Below are positions 45,749-54,511 of a DNA stretch of 64,000 nt, in pieces (position 1 is the first letter of the stretch; each line of letters starts with the position of its first letter). The stretch is from Edwardsiella hoshinae NBRC 105699 = ATCC 33379 (GTDB lineage Bacteria; Pseudomonadota; Gammaproteobacteria; Enterobacterales; Enterobacteriaceae). The stretch is from NCBI RefSeq assembly GCF_000474215.1, contig NZ_BAUC01000001.1:44639-108638 (forward strand), in the 5' to 3' direction. The position numbers and the translations under genes are program-made. The notes under the pieces are model-generated. The model was not told where the DNA came from. It saw only the letters and a program-made list of their open reading frames with translations, and made no database searches.

Positions 45749-47182
45749 TTACAGCAGGTTCCAGCTAATCAACTGACTCCACCACCAAACTCCGAGAGTC
45801 ATATGCACCAAAAAGGTTAATAATGTCAGTAGGGCTCCGACAGTCCACCATGATCTAATGTCGTTATAACCCACACCGAAAATGACTGGCCCCGCCGCAC
45901 CACCATAGTGAGTAACCATTCCACCATAGGAGCTGGAGAAGAGTAATGCCAAAGCAGTTAACATCACAGGGGCGCCAGAAACATTCGCTAGCATGGCAAA
46001 AACCGGTAGCATCGCAACAATATATGCACTACCAGAAGCAAAGAAATAACGGGAGGCAAGACTCATGAAGACAATAGCGAAAAATGCAATATGGCCATGT
46101 CCGGAGAAAGCCAGATGATTTCTAAAGAGATCTGCCAACCAATCAAAGAAGTGTACCTTTGTTAACATCGAACTTAGGCCGATAATGCCGCCATACCAAA
46201 TCAATGTATTCCAGCCTCCTTTGTTTTTTACTACATCGTCCCAAGTGACTATCCCTAACAACAGCATAATTGCCATAGCGAGCAAGGCGACGGTGGCAGG
46301 AGCGATCCCCAACGGCTTACTAAAAATCCAACCTAACAATGCCAGGATGAATACACCGAGTAGCATTTTTTCACTGTTTTTCATCGCGCCAAGTTCTGTC
46401 AGACCGGCTTTAGCGATTGTCTTATTATCTACTTTTTTAATTTCGGGAGGATACAGGATATAAATAATCAATGGCACCAGCAGCAACATCACTAGCCCTG
46501 GTACACAGGCTGCTAGTGCCCACCCTCCCCAGCTAATTTGTAGATGGAGAATGTCGCTGATCATTTTCAGCGCCAGAATATTCCCCGCCATTGCGGTAAA
46601 AAACATATAACTGGTTGTTTTGGTGACCATATACACCGACATCATCAGATAATGGCCGATACGGCGTGGACTTTTTTCCGGTTCGGATCCCAGGGCCAGC
46701 GCCACACTGTTGATGATCGGTAGCACGATGCCGCCTGCTCGGGCAGTATTGGAGGGGGTCGCCGGTGCCAGCACCAAGTCGAGAAATACCGTGACGTAGC
46801 CCAAACCCAAGGTGGTATGGCCGATTTTACCAATCAAATGATAGGCAATGCGTTTACCTAAACCGGTGGTAACAAACGCAGCACTTAAGGTAAATGCTGA
46901 GAATACCAGCCAAGTTGTCCCAGATGTATAACCACTCAATACCGCGGTAGTTTTAAACTCTCCAGCAGATAGATGCCCCACAACCAGCATTGAGGCGGCC
47001 AAGGCGAGTAATAATACTACAGGCTCAGGAAAGGGCTTAAGCACTAAGCCAACGATTGCCGCCAAATAAATACCAAACAATAGCCAAGCCAGCATAGTTA
47101 ACCCTGCCGGGACTGGCATCATCCCAATAACACATGGAACCGCTAACATTACCATTAGCTGCCATAAATGTTTTTTATTCAC
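45749..47182 (-). CDS. ybhI: DASS-family anion transporter YbhI
   Basis: A 477-residue inner-membrane protein with about 12-14 hydrophobic segments, of the divalent anion:sodium symporter family (TtdT/CitT-like). Family motifs are present: APATPSNTARAGGIVLPI near 139-156 and a second SNT-like repeat SYGGMVTHYGGAAGPV near the C-terminus. Nearly collinear with E. coli YbhI. With ybhJ and ybhH it probably imports the di- or tricarboxylate which the two enzymes then process. Not separable from the neighbours by a promoter; 77 bases lie between it and ybhH. Confidence 0.93.
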   Translation of the reverse strand: MNKKHLWQLMVMLAVPCVIGMMPVPAGLTMLAWLLFGIYLAAIVGLVLKPFPEPVVLLLALAASMLVVGHLSAGEFKTTAVLSGYTSGTTWLVFSAFTLSAAFVTTGLGKRIAYHLIGKIGHTTLGLGYVTVFLDLVLAPATPSNTARAGGIVLPIINSVALALGSEPEKSPRRIGHYLMMSVYMVTKTTSYMFFTAMAGNILALKMISDILHLQISWGGWALAACVPGLVMLLLVPLIIYILYPPEIKKVDNKTIAKAGLTELGAMKNSEKMLLGVFILALLGWIFSKPLGIAPATVALLAMAIMLLLGIVTWDDVVKNKGGWNTLIWYGGIIGLSSMLTKVHFFDWLADLFRNHLAFSGHGHIAFFAIVFMSLASRYFFASGSAYIVAMLPVFAMLANVSGAPVMLTALALLFSSSYGGMVTHYGGAAGPVIFGVGYNDIRSWWTVGALLTLLTFLVHMTLGVWWWSQLISWNLL

Positions 47183-47259
47183 GGTGAATCCTTAGATATC
47201 AATATAGATTTAACCGTCCTTGTTCTGCTCTCCTACTCACAGCACCAGCCAAGCGCTCA

Positions 47260-48312
47260 TCAAGGAAGATAAACCTCACCGGCAAAGATTTTTCTGGCAG
47301 TACGGATCACTGAGGCACGAAGTGTGGTGAGATCCTGCCCATCATTAGTCAGATAGACATCCAGGGCTCCGGTTGGATGCTCAATACTGATTGCGCCATA
47401 GCCGATCGTTGAGGTAACTTGCCGAGTGACACAGTCAGGCACAAGACAACTCGTGGCAAGCCCAATCGCCCCAGTAATCGCCAAGGCCCGGTGACAGTTG
47501 TGCGGCATAAAATAACGCGCATTGATCGTACCACCTCTTAGCGCTGATGAAATCAATACGGGTTTGGGAATTACTTTATTACTGACATCCCCCAGCCCCA
47601 TCGCCCTCCCCGCCTGTAGGCGGATAGATTCGATTCGCGCTAATAAATCTTTATCCTCATCCAAATCGGCAGGCAATTCATATCCAGTTTTACCCAGATA
47701 CGCCGAAGGAATAATCACCAACGGCATCGCCATATCGATACAGGTCACTGGAATATTATCGAAATAATCGATTGAATTACCGCTAGGGAACATTTTCCCG
47801 GTTTTGGACCCGGCAGCATTCATAAAAGTTAACGCCACCGGAGCTGCACTTCCCGGCACACCATCGATGCTCACATTCCCCTCATACTGGACAACACCCT
47901 GTGGCGTCTGCACATCGGCTTCGATATAGGTGGCAGTATTAACATTGCGAATACGTACCCGGGTAGTCGGTATCGTGGGTGTCACTAGCCCCTGTTCAAT
48001 AGCAAACGCGCCCACCGCAGATAACATATTGCCGCAATTCGGTGTGGTATCAACACGCCGCTCGCGGACTAATACCTGAGCAAATAGATAATCAACATCA
48101 GCACTAGGATCGGCGGAATGACTAATAATGGCGACTTTGCTAGTAAGTGGATTTCCGCCACCGATACCATCTATCTCCAATTCATTACCCGAGCCCATAA
48201 TTGTTATCAACATGTCATCACGCTGTTTTTGATCTGTAGGCAAATGCTCCGCTAACAGAAATGCCCCACGTGAAGTTCCTCCCCGCATCATAACGCAAGG
48301 TATGCTTTTCAT
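47260..48312 (-). CDS. ybhH: PrpF/GalD-like isomerase YbhH
   Basis: A 350-residue protein of the PrpF/AcnD-accessory family (diaminopimelate epimerase-like fold). It resembles GalD (4-oxalomesaconate tautomerase) and the 2-methylaconitate isomerase PrpF. The N-terminal SIPCVMMRGGTSRGAFL carries the characteristic RGGTSRG, and the catalytic cysteine region DTTPNCGNMLSAVGAFA is present, followed by MPHNCHRALAITGAI with the second cysteine. E. coli YbhH is nearly the same length. The first ATG (48312) follows GAGGG by seven bases. Encoded first in the ybhHIJ unit and divergent from ybhD. Confidence 0.92.
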   Translation of the reverse strand: MKSIPCVMMRGGTSRGAFLLAEHLPTDQKQRDDMLITIMGSGNELEIDGIGGGNPLTSKVAIISHSADPSADVDYLFAQVLVRERRVDTTPNCGNMLSAVGAFAIEQGLVTPTIPTTRVRIRNVNTATYIEADVQTPQGVVQYEGNVSIDGVPGSAAPVALTFMNAAGSKTGKMFPSGNSIDYFDNIPVTCIDMAMPLVIIPSAYLGKTGYELPADLDEDKDLLARIESIRLQAGRAMGLGDVSNKVIPKPVLISSALRGGTINARYFMPHNCHRALAITGAIGLATSCLVPDCVTRQVTSTIGYGAISIEHPTGALDVYLTNDGQDLTTLRASVIRTARKIFAGEVYLP

Positions 48313-48347
48313 CACTACGCCCTCTACTTAGGATATCTCCCGTTATG

Positions 48348-48364
48348 GTTACATTAAGAGTAAC
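48348..48364. promoter_or_regulatory. Candidate LysR-type operator in the ybhH-ybhD intergenic region
   Basis: GTTAC-N7-GTAAC at 48348-48364 is an inverted repeat containing a T-N11-A pattern, as in LysR-type binding sites. It lies 36 bases upstream of the ybhH start and 135 bases upstream of ybhD. The surrounding 180 bases are AT-rich. A YbhD site here would allow control of ybhHIJ and autoregulation. Confidence 0.45.
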
Positions 48365-48498
48365 AACACACTAATGACTTTAATTGAAAGATTGATGTCT
48401 TTATTTTATTAATTTACTCTCAATAAAAAGCATTAAACTATTTTCAGCCTCGTGTATCAGGTGCGGCAAAAACAACGGGGTCGTTTCCAGGAGTGATA

Positions 48499-49425
48499 AT
48501 GAAGCATGATTTATCGAGCATGAAGGCATTTGTGATGCTGGCCGAGTCTGCATCGTTTAACAATACAGCCAAAGCACTTAACATTACCCAACCCGCATTA
48601 ACGCGACGCATACAGAAGATGGAGGACGATTTACATGTCCAACTGTTCGAGAGAACCACGCGTCATGTCACCTTAACCACTGTGGGGAAAATGCTACTGC
48701 CGGAGGCCAAAGAGATAATAAAAAAATTTGATGAAACGTTATTTAACATTAGTAACATGAACGCCTATCACCGTGGTACGGTGACCTTATCCTGCGTACC
48801 AACCGCTGTCTTCTATTTTTTACCTTTGGCGATCGGTAAATTTAATGAGTTGTATCCTAATATTAAAGTACGAATTCTGGAGCAAGGAACACATGATTGC
48901 ATGGAATCGGTCCTATGCAACGAAGTCGACTTTGGAATAAACATGAACAATGTCACAAATTCATCCATTGATTTTACCCCACTCGTCAATGAACCCTTTG
49001 TGCTCGCCTGCCGGCGAGATCATCCATTGGCCCAAAAGCAGTTAGTTGAATGGCAGGCACTGATGGACTATAAGTTGATCGGGGTGCGCGCCTCCAGCGG
49101 TAATCGGCTATTGATAGAACAAAAGCTGGCTGATAAACCCTGGAAACTGGAGTGGTTTTACGAGGTTCGCCATTTATCGACCTCCCTTGGCCTCGTCGAG
49201 GCCGGTCTGGGGATCTCAGCGCTGCCCGGGCTGGCGATGCCACAGACACCGCATGCCACGCTCATCGGCATTCCACTCGTCGAGCCAGTTATCCGCCGTA
49301 CCCTGGGCATTATTCGCCGCAAAGCGTCAGTACTCTCGCCGGCAGCAGAGCAGTTCTTTGCATTACTGCTTACGCTATGGACCGATGATCAAGAGAGTCT
49401 ATGGACCAATATTGTCGAGCATTAG
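48499..49425 (+). CDS. ybhD: LysR-family regulator YbhD
   Basis: A 308-residue LysR-type transcriptional regulator. The winged helix-turn-helix is at about 1-62 (FVMLAESASFNNTAKALNI, then QPALTRRIQKMEDDLHVQLF). The effector domain has two lobes from about 90 to 300. The gene is transcribed away from ybhHIJ, the standard arrangement for an activator of that operon, and the orthologous arrangement occurs in E. coli. The frame also opens at a GTG two codons upstream (48493); the ATG at 48499 follows AGGAG by five bases. The inducer is unknown but is probably the pathway substrate. Confidence 0.9.
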   Translation: MKHDLSSMKAFVMLAESASFNNTAKALNITQPALTRRIQKMEDDLHVQLFERTTRHVTLTTVGKMLLPEAKEIIKKFDETLFNISNMNAYHRGTVTLSCVPTAVFYFLPLAIGKFNELYPNIKVRILEQGTHDCMESVLCNEVDFGINMNNVTNSSIDFTPLVNEPFVLACRRDHPLAQKQLVEWQALMDYKLIGVRASSGNRLLIEQKLADKPWKLEWFYEVRHLSTSLGLVEAGLGISALPGLAMPQTPHATLIGIPLVEPVIRRTLGIIRRKASVLSPAAEQFFALLLTLWTDDQESLWTNIVEH

Positions 49426-49522
49426 CCCGCTCAACGTGTACGAACGCACCCCGTGACCTGCACAACTGTCTAGGCGATTGCGCTGCTGGCCGCATCTCTG
49501 ACGATGAGCGGCGCATCGGGAC

Positions 49523-50005
49523 TCAATCGAACGCATGGCGAATAATCTCGGCGATGATGGCGCTCCCGCTGATCACCGAGACCAAGTCCTTGCCGACGAT
49601 GATCCACTCGCGCCCCGGATAGTGCGGTAACAGACGAGCAAGGCGTGCAGGTAGCACCTGCTTGGCGATCCCCGGAGGGAGAGGTTTTCCCTTGGCCAGT
49701 TGCTTGGCGATCCCTGGAGGTAAAGGCTTATAGCTCGCGCTCCCCAATAACCGACTCTGACGGCGAAAGTCATGCCAATCGACGCTGCCAGCCTGATTTC
49801 GGGCAGAACCTTTCTCTGAGTTACCTGGTTGCCGCCCCCCGCCAAGATCGCGCCATGTATCATACCGCTCGATATTGCCGCGACCATGTCCATGACCATT
49901 GCCATGACTCTTGTCGCTACCCTGTCCGGCGCTGACCGACAGTGGCAAACTGACCCCACTGCCTAGCAATACCACCAGTGCCATCGCCATGCTCACTTTA
50001 CTCAT
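49523..50005 (-). CDS. CigR-family anti-virulence regulator-like protein
   Basis: A 160-residue exported or membrane-anchored protein. Signal peptide at about 1-26 (VSMAMALVVLLGSGVSLPLSVSAG), then a His- and Gly-rich low-complexity stretch (HGNGHGHGRGN). The C-terminal part contains two copies of KPLPPGIAKQL near 92-115, followed by LPHYPGREWIIVGKDLVSVI and a hydrophobic end. This double PLPPGIAK motif is the hallmark of CigR of Salmonella SPI-3, which anchors MgtC-linked virulence control; family members are also found as inner-membrane proteins. MgtC is not seen in this window. Name given at family level only. Confidence 0.82.
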   Translation of the reverse strand: MSKVSMAMALVVLLGSGVSLPLSVSAGQGSDKSHGNGHGHGRGNIERYDTWRDLGGGRQPGNSEKGSARNQAGSVDWHDFRRQSRLLGSASYKPLPPGIAKQLAKGKPLPPGIAKQVLPARLARLLPHYPGREWIIVGKDLVSVISGSAIIAEIIRHAFD

Positions 50006-50140
50006 CGTTTACGCTCCCATTGCACAGAGGTTACCTGTCTAAATTCATTTTATCAGTGAATAACTCACTGACCTGCCCTCTGCGTCGTTACGCGTCAGAC
50101 AAATCGGAAACATCTGAGCTAGTGCGGTGGCCTGATCTGC

Positions 50141-50158
50141 GTAGTACTGGAGTACTAC
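50141..50158. promoter_or_regulatory. Operator-like palindrome GTAGTA-N6-TACTAC upstream of the RHH gene
   Basis: A perfect inverted repeat, GTAGTACTGGAGTACTAC. It lies 54 bases upstream of the RHH gene's ATG and just upstream of -10-like TATGCT (50174-50179) or TATAGT (50179-50184), overlapping the expected -35 position. Exactly the same half-sites with the same 6-base spacing recur at 50638-50655, upstream of the glyoxalase-like gene. Confidence 0.7.
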
Positions 50159-50212
50159 GGGATAAGCGACGGCTATGCTATAGTTAGCAGAGTTAACCTT
50201 AGAGGCTATTTT

Positions 50213-50494
50213 ATGTGTACGGTTTTTTCTGGACAGAATCCTTTTAATTATACCAGTAGTGCCCGTTCGCTACGGATCTGTGGCCATGTCACCAGTATAC
50301 GTCTAGAAAATAAGTTCTGGGAAATATTGGAAAATCTCGCTAGCACGCAGGAGAAAACGTTAGGGCAGTTTATCTCCAAGCTCTATATGGAGGCCTTAGA
50401 TCACCAGATTGATATGAAAAACTTTTCCTCACTGCTCCGCTGTTCATGCCTTATACATCTCGAAAATACCCTCGGTCAAGTTAGCGCGGCATAA
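50213..50494 (+). CDS. Ribbon-helix-helix domain protein (RHH_4)
   Basis: A 93-residue small DNA-binding protein of the RHH_4 type. The core reads ARSLRICGHVTSIRLENKF, then WEILENLASTQEKTLGQFI and SKLYMEALDHQIDMKNFSS, the strand-helix-helix pattern, and the C-terminal CSCLIHLE is also typical. Such proteins usually bind as dimers to inverted or direct repeats and often regulate their own gene. Ribosome site AGAGG, seven bases upstream. Located between the CigR-like gene (divergent) and the glyoxalase-like gene (same direction), with the GTAGTA-N6-TACTAC palindrome on both sides. The function of the family is poorly described. Confidence 0.82.
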   Translation: MCTVFSGQNPFNYTSSARSLRICGHVTSIRLENKFWEILENLASTQEKTLGQFISKLYMEALDHQIDMKNFSSLLRCSCLIHLENTLGQVSAA

Positions 50495-50588
50495 GGCTGG
50501 CAACGCTCAAGCGGCAACCTCACGCCCCATCCACGACATCATCATCTGCACTAAGATCCTGCCACCGTTTAACGACGGGGGGAATACA

Positions 50589-50672
50589 CACGCCGTTGTC
50601 GTTTCTTCCCGTCCTCGTCATTCACAAAAAAACGCGGGTAGTAAATAGCTACTACCCTTAGTCAACGGCGTG
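50589..50672 (+). promoter_or_regulatory. Structured control region of the glyoxalase/monooxygenase pair, with second operator-like palindrome
   Basis: An outer inverted repeat CACGCCGTTG (50589-50598) and CAACGGCGTG (50663-50672) encloses an inner perfect stem GGGTAGTA, AATAGC, TACTACCC (50636-50657). The inner stem contains GTAGTA-N6-TACTAC at 50638-50655, identical in half-sites and spacing to the element upstream of the RHH gene. A possible promoter follows: -35-like TAGTCA (50659-50664) and -10 TATAGA (50682-50687). The -35 and the right outer arm overlap, so a DNA-bound regulator is more likely than an RNA attenuator. Confidence 0.6.
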
Positions 50673-50713
50673 CCTTTATCTTATAGACATAACGAACAGC
50701 TGGAGCACGCATC

Positions 50714-51109
50714 ATGGCGAAAATGATACATACAATGATTCGAGTTTTTGACTTGTCCCAGTCAATTAAATTCTATGGTCAAGCACTACAACTCTCGGTG
50801 CAACAACAGTGTGATTTTGACGATTTTTCTCTTGTCTATCTCGCCAATGCCGAGAATAACTTTGAACTGGAGCTAACCTATAACACAGCGCGGTCAACGC
50901 CTTATTCTCATGGTTCAGGCTATGGGCATCTCGCCGTCAGCGTTGAGGATATCAACGCTAGCCATGCTGCATTATTGGCTATGGGATTAATGCCGGGAGA
51001 GATTAAGGTATTTCATCACCAAGGAGAAATCTTGGCAAAGTTTTTCTTTATCAGTGACCCCGATGGCTACCAAATCGAATTTATCGAAACAGGCGGTAGA
51101 TATCACTAA
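50714..51109 (+). CDS. Glyoxalase/vicinal-oxygen-chelate family protein
   Basis: A 131-residue single-domain protein of the glyoxalase I/VOC superfamily. Metal-ligand positions are visible: H6 (MIHTMIRV), E53 region (FELELTYN), H72 (GYGHLAVSV) and the final E (YQIEFIE). These are the four positions of glyoxalase I, so a metal-dependent lactoylglutathione lyase-like activity is possible, but the housekeeping GloA is somewhat more conserved (for example SIPFYTRVL-like motifs differ). Likely role: detoxification of a dicarbonyl or quinone-like electrophile. Ribosome site GGAG, eight bases upstream. Followed 41 bases later by an ABM-fold gene. Confidence 0.82.
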   Translation: MAKMIHTMIRVFDLSQSIKFYGQALQLSVQQQCDFDDFSLVYLANAENNFELELTYNTARSTPYSHGSGYGHLAVSVEDINASHAALLAMGLMPGEIKVFHHQGEILAKFFFISDPDGYQIEFIETGGRYH

Positions 51110-51150
51110 TCGTAAGCCCGTCCTAACGGCAATTTAACAAAGGAGTAAAG

Positions 51151-51453
51151 ATGATTAATTTAACGGCGACCTTCACGGCCAAGCAAGGCAAACAGGCTAT
51201 TCTGCGTGATATCTTATTGAAGATGGTCAAAGTCAGTAGACAAGAAGCTGGCTGCGTACGCTACTGTTTATATGAAGATGCCAAGCAATCCCATATATTG
51301 GTATTCCAAGAGCAATTTATCGATCAGGACGCGTTCGACCATCATTGCAAAATGCCTTATTTTATCTCACTACTCAATGAGATACAGGGGATCGTGGAGA
51401 AGGATCCTGATATTCAATTTTTCAAACAAGTCGAGCCCGCGGCATCAGTATAA
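51151..51453 (+). CDS. Antibiotic biosynthesis monooxygenase (ABM) domain protein
   Basis: A 100-residue dimeric ferredoxin-like fold protein of the ABM family (YgiN/quinol monooxygenase type). Motifs: VSRQEAGCVRYCLYED, HILVFQEQFIDQDAFDHHC and the end PDIQFFKQVEPA. E. coli YgiN oxidises menadiol; the family also includes heme-degrading and detoxifying enzymes. A strong ribosome site (AAAGGAG) lies seven bases upstream. It is encoded downstream of the glyoxalase-like gene and probably in the same transcript, under the palindromic element at 50638-50655. Exact substrate unknown. Confidence 0.85.
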   Translation: MINLTATFTAKQGKQAILRDILLKMVKVSRQEAGCVRYCLYEDAKQSHILVFQEQFIDQDAFDHHCKMPYFISLLNEIQGIVEKDPDIQFFKQVEPAASV

Positions 51454-52061
51454 AGCATAAGTTTTACCGGCGACACTAGCCCATATCGCGCTATCTTGTG
51501 CTTACTGGCAACCACCGCTCGGTGACATGACTTAGCGGTCATTTAGGGTGGTGAGACACCGCATTTTTCCCCAGGGATGGCCCCATTTCCCTGGGGTATT
51601 ACACCGCCACCGACTAGGACACGACGGACAACGCGCCTCAAGGCGATGACTAACCTCATGTACCGCGCTTCAGTCAATGCGTCCCCCGTGGCCGCTATTC
51701 TGGCTCCCGATTGGCGTATTTCACGATTATCCGTCAGGAACGTGCGCAATTCAGAACAGAAGATAGTTGGCGATCAGCATGGCCCCCATCCCGGCCAACG
51801 CAGGCAATAACGTTCTTTTGACGATCATAAAAGGCGAACACTCCCCGGCTTTACTTAACCGCGCAGAAACGGAAAGGAAATGGCTGGTTCATACGCTGGA
51901 ATGCCGCGTATTCGGGCATCGTGACCGTCAGCCGGCTCCCTAGGCTAGCGATAGAGGTTACCGAGGCGAGCGCCATCGCTATGTTGCACCTGCCGCCTCG
52001 CCTGGCATGGCGCGGCCTCCTCCTCGCGCCGTGACCCTGTTACGCGGCGCGCCAGTAGCGG
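51454..52061. other. Region with only doubtful short frames
   Basis: About 600 bases between the ABM gene and scrR. On the minus strand a 25-codon frame (51751-51828) encodes a hydrophobic peptide (MIVKRTLLPALAGMGAML, then IANYLLF) and a 41-codon frame ending near 51860 encodes MALASVTSIASLGSRLTVT, then MPEYAAFQRMNQPF. Both look protein-like but lack good ribosome sites; they may be the tail of a decayed gene or small proteins. Longer frames on both strands (51543-51749, 51577-51810) look spurious. No terminator for the ABM gene is clear. Confidence 0.4.
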
Positions 52062-53069
52062 TTATTGATGACGCTTCTGTATTGTCCCTGGGAGATAGCG
52101 TTGCAATGACGGGGGAGCAACCCCATCGATTAACTGGCTGATCAAGTCGAAACAGTGGTAAGCCAATTGGCGGTTATCCTGCTGGATAGTGTCAATGCGA
52201 ACTGACAGTGAATCGTAGAGGTAGTGATCGTCGAAACTGGCCAGATGGATGTTACTGTCCAACAAATTATACTGGCTCATGTAACGCAGCACTCCCCCCA
52301 GCAGACCGCACGCAGCGGTAAATAAGGCCTTCGGAGGACGTCCCAGACGGGCACATAAGGCGGCAAACATCTCATAGCCGGAGCTCGGATGGTAGCTGCC
52401 GTGAATAATCCACTCGGGACGTAGCTCTACGCCCGCCTGCTGTAGCCCTTGGCGGAATCCCGCGAGGCGATCGCAGGTCGGTGATAAGCGCGATTGACCG
52501 CCAAGAAAATAGAATTCGTCGCTATGTTGCGCGGCGATATCGGCCACCAAGGCGGCCGTGGAAGTGATCGAATCCGTGATCACCAGGGGAAGTTGGCTGC
52601 CGTTAATATGGCGATCAAAGAGTACCACAGGTAACTGATTCGTGATCCGCTGATAATCGGTATCGTTCAACATACTGGAGGCGACGATCAGCCCATCGAC
52701 CTGACGCGCGATCAAGTTATTGACCACCATCGTCTCCTGCGCCGGATTCTCATCAGTGCACGATATCAACAATTGCACCCCAGCCTCACGACACAACATT
52801 TCCAGTTCGTGAGAGAATACGGCGAAACCATAGTTGGTAATATCCGGCACCACCAGCCCAATGGTGTGACTACGATTATCCCGTAGCGAGCGGGCATGGA
52901 TGCTCGGCTGGTAGTGCTCCTGCTGCGCGATGCGCAGCACGCGCTCTCGGGTTTCCGCGGCAACGCGCAGCTCTTTCCCTCGGCCATTGAGAACCAAACT
53001 CGCCGTCGCTTTTGATACGCCAGCCAGCTCCGCGATGTCTTTAATCGTAACGCGTTTCGTTCTTCCCAC
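52062..53069 (-). CDS. scrR: Sucrose operon repressor ScrR
   Basis: A 335-residue LacI-family repressor. The helix-turn-helix and hinge are at 1-60 ([20 protein letters not shown], then [17 protein letters not shown]). The periplasmic-binding-protein-like core follows ([40 protein letters not shown]). ScrR responds to fructose or fructose-1-phosphate in related systems. It is the last gene of scrKYABR, 32 bases after scrB, as in Klebsiella and the pUR400 plasmid. Its operators are the palindromes at 57505-57516, 57561-57572 and 58577-58590. Confidence 0.95.
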   Translation of the reverse strand: MGRTKRVTIKDIAELAGVSKATASLVLNGRGKELRVAAETRERVLRIAQQEHYQPSIHARSLRDNRSHTIGLVVPDITNYGFAVFSHELEMLCREAGVQLLISCTDENPAQETMVVNNLIARQVDGLIVASSMLNDTDYQRITNQLPVVLFDRHINGSQLPLVITDSITSTAALVADIAAQHSDEFYFLGGQSRLSPTCDRLAGFRQGLQQAGVELRPEWIIHGSYHPSSGYEMFAALCARLGRPPKALFTAACGLLGGVLRYMSQYNLLDSNIHLASFDDHYLYDSLSVRIDTIQQDNRQLAYHCFDLISQLIDGVAPPSLQRYLPGTIQKRHQ

Positions 53070-53101
53070 AATACTGTTCCTGATATCCCTGACCCAAGCG
53101 G

Positions 53102-54511
53102 CTATTTTACCATGCAGGATCGCAGAGACCAGTAACGTAATGCGATGTCAGCGCTACCGGTTATCGTTAACCTGGCCGAGCTGGGGGGAAAATAACGACT
53201 ACTCATCACGCCCTCACCATCATTGATGAAGATCTCTACGCTCGAATGGTCACAAAGGATATGCAAAGCATGAACCGCGCCATGCCAATAGCGGATCTGC
53301 TCAGTATTATCGGCCAGACTACGGCGGATCAACCGAATCACGTTGTCCTCCAGCTCCAACCACATCACTCCGGCGAAATCGATGCCGATAGGCCCGGTTG
53401 TGCTCAGCATCAATTCGATACGCTGCGCCGCCAGCTGCGGCGCTTGTTGTGCACACCCGTGCCATTGCTGCGCCTCCTGACGTAAGCGTTGCAATTCTCG
53501 GGCAGGTTGTTGGTAGAGATGCCCATTACGCAGGCGGAGTTCGCGCGGACAGGTCATCTGATGCAGCCATCCCTGCTGAACCGTCGGCTGTTGCTGCTCT
53601 TCACCATCCGGCACCCCCATCCAGCCCACCAGTAAACGTCGACCATCTGGACTCAGCGTAGTCTGCGGAGCATAAAACTCAAATCCGGCATCGACCTCAT
53701 GATATGCGCCGCTGGTATAACGCCCCGTCGCATAATCTAAGTCACCGGCCAGCCAAACGCAGGCATGGGGATTCAGATAGCGTGTCGCCTCCGGTTTTAT
53801 CCCTTGAGGGCAGCCCAACAAAACATGCTGCCCATCCAAGGCGAACAGATCGGGACACTCCCACATATAACTTGAGTCCGGTAAACCGTTAATCCCATTC
53901 CCGGCAATCTCACCCAGCAATTGCCAGTGTTGCAGGTCAGGCGAGGTAAAAAGTAAGACCTTACCGCGTAACGCCACGTCTTGGGCGCCCAGTACCATGT
54001 ACCAAGACGCGCCATGCCGCCACACTTTAGGGTCACGGACATGGCCGGTATACCCTTCTGGCTGAGCTAACACCGGGCCCAATTTCTTAAACTCGCCCGT
54101 CGCTTCCGCGACCGCCAGACATTGCCAAGCGGTTCGACCGCCGTCTGGAAACTTCACATTACCGGTATAGCACAGCGTCAAGGTTCCGTGATTATCCAGC
54201 GCACTGCCCGAGTAACATCCGTTACGGTCATAGGTCTCGTCGGGCAATAGTGCGATAGGTTCATGTTGCCATTCGACCAAGTCCAACGATGACCAGTGTC
54301 CCCAGCATTTATATTTGTGGTTACAATCTAATGGATTCCATTGATAAAAAAGATGATAGCGCCCGGCAAACCAGATAAAGCCATTGGGATCATTCATCAG
54401 TCCACACACCGGAGCAAGATGCCAGCGCGGATAATAGCGATCGTGCAGAGCCGACGATTGTCGTCGCATCACCGCCTGTAGTATCGCTGGAAGAGGTGAA
54501 TAGCGTGACAT
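53102..54511 (-). CDS. scrB: Sucrose-6-phosphate hydrolase ScrB
   Basis: A 469-residue glycoside hydrolase of family GH32 that cleaves sucrose-6-phosphate into glucose-6-phosphate and fructose. Catalytic motifs: nucleophile in [12 protein letters not shown] (near 38-49), transition-state stabiliser in HVRDPKVW and acid/base in MWECPDLF. The other substrate-binding FYQWNP and [13 protein letters not shown] are typical. The ATG overlaps the scrA stop codon (TAATG at 54509-54513), so translation is coupled. Works after ScrA imports and phosphorylates sucrose. Confidence 0.96.
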   Translation of the reverse strand: MSRYSPLPAILQAVMRRQSSALHDRYYPRWHLAPVCGLMNDPNGFIWFAGRYHLFYQWNPLDCNHKYKCWGHWSSLDLVEWQHEPIALLPDETYDRNGCYSGSALDNHGTLTLCYTGNVKFPDGGRTAWQCLAVAEATGEFKKLGPVLAQPEGYTGHVRDPKVWRHGASWYMVLGAQDVALRGKVLLFTSPDLQHWQLLGEIAGNGINGLPDSSYMWECPDLFALDGQHVLLGCPQGIKPEATRYLNPHACVWLAGDLDYATGRYTSGAYHEVDAGFEFYAPQTTLSPDGRRLLVGWMGVPDGEEQQQPTVQQGWLHQMTCPRELRLRNGHLYQQPARELQRLRQEAQQWHGCAQQAPQLAAQRIELMLSTTGPIGIDFAGVMWLELEDNVIRLIRRSLADNTEQIRYWHGAVHALHILCDHSSVEIFINDGEGVMSSRYFPPSSARLTITGSADIALRYWSLRSCMVK

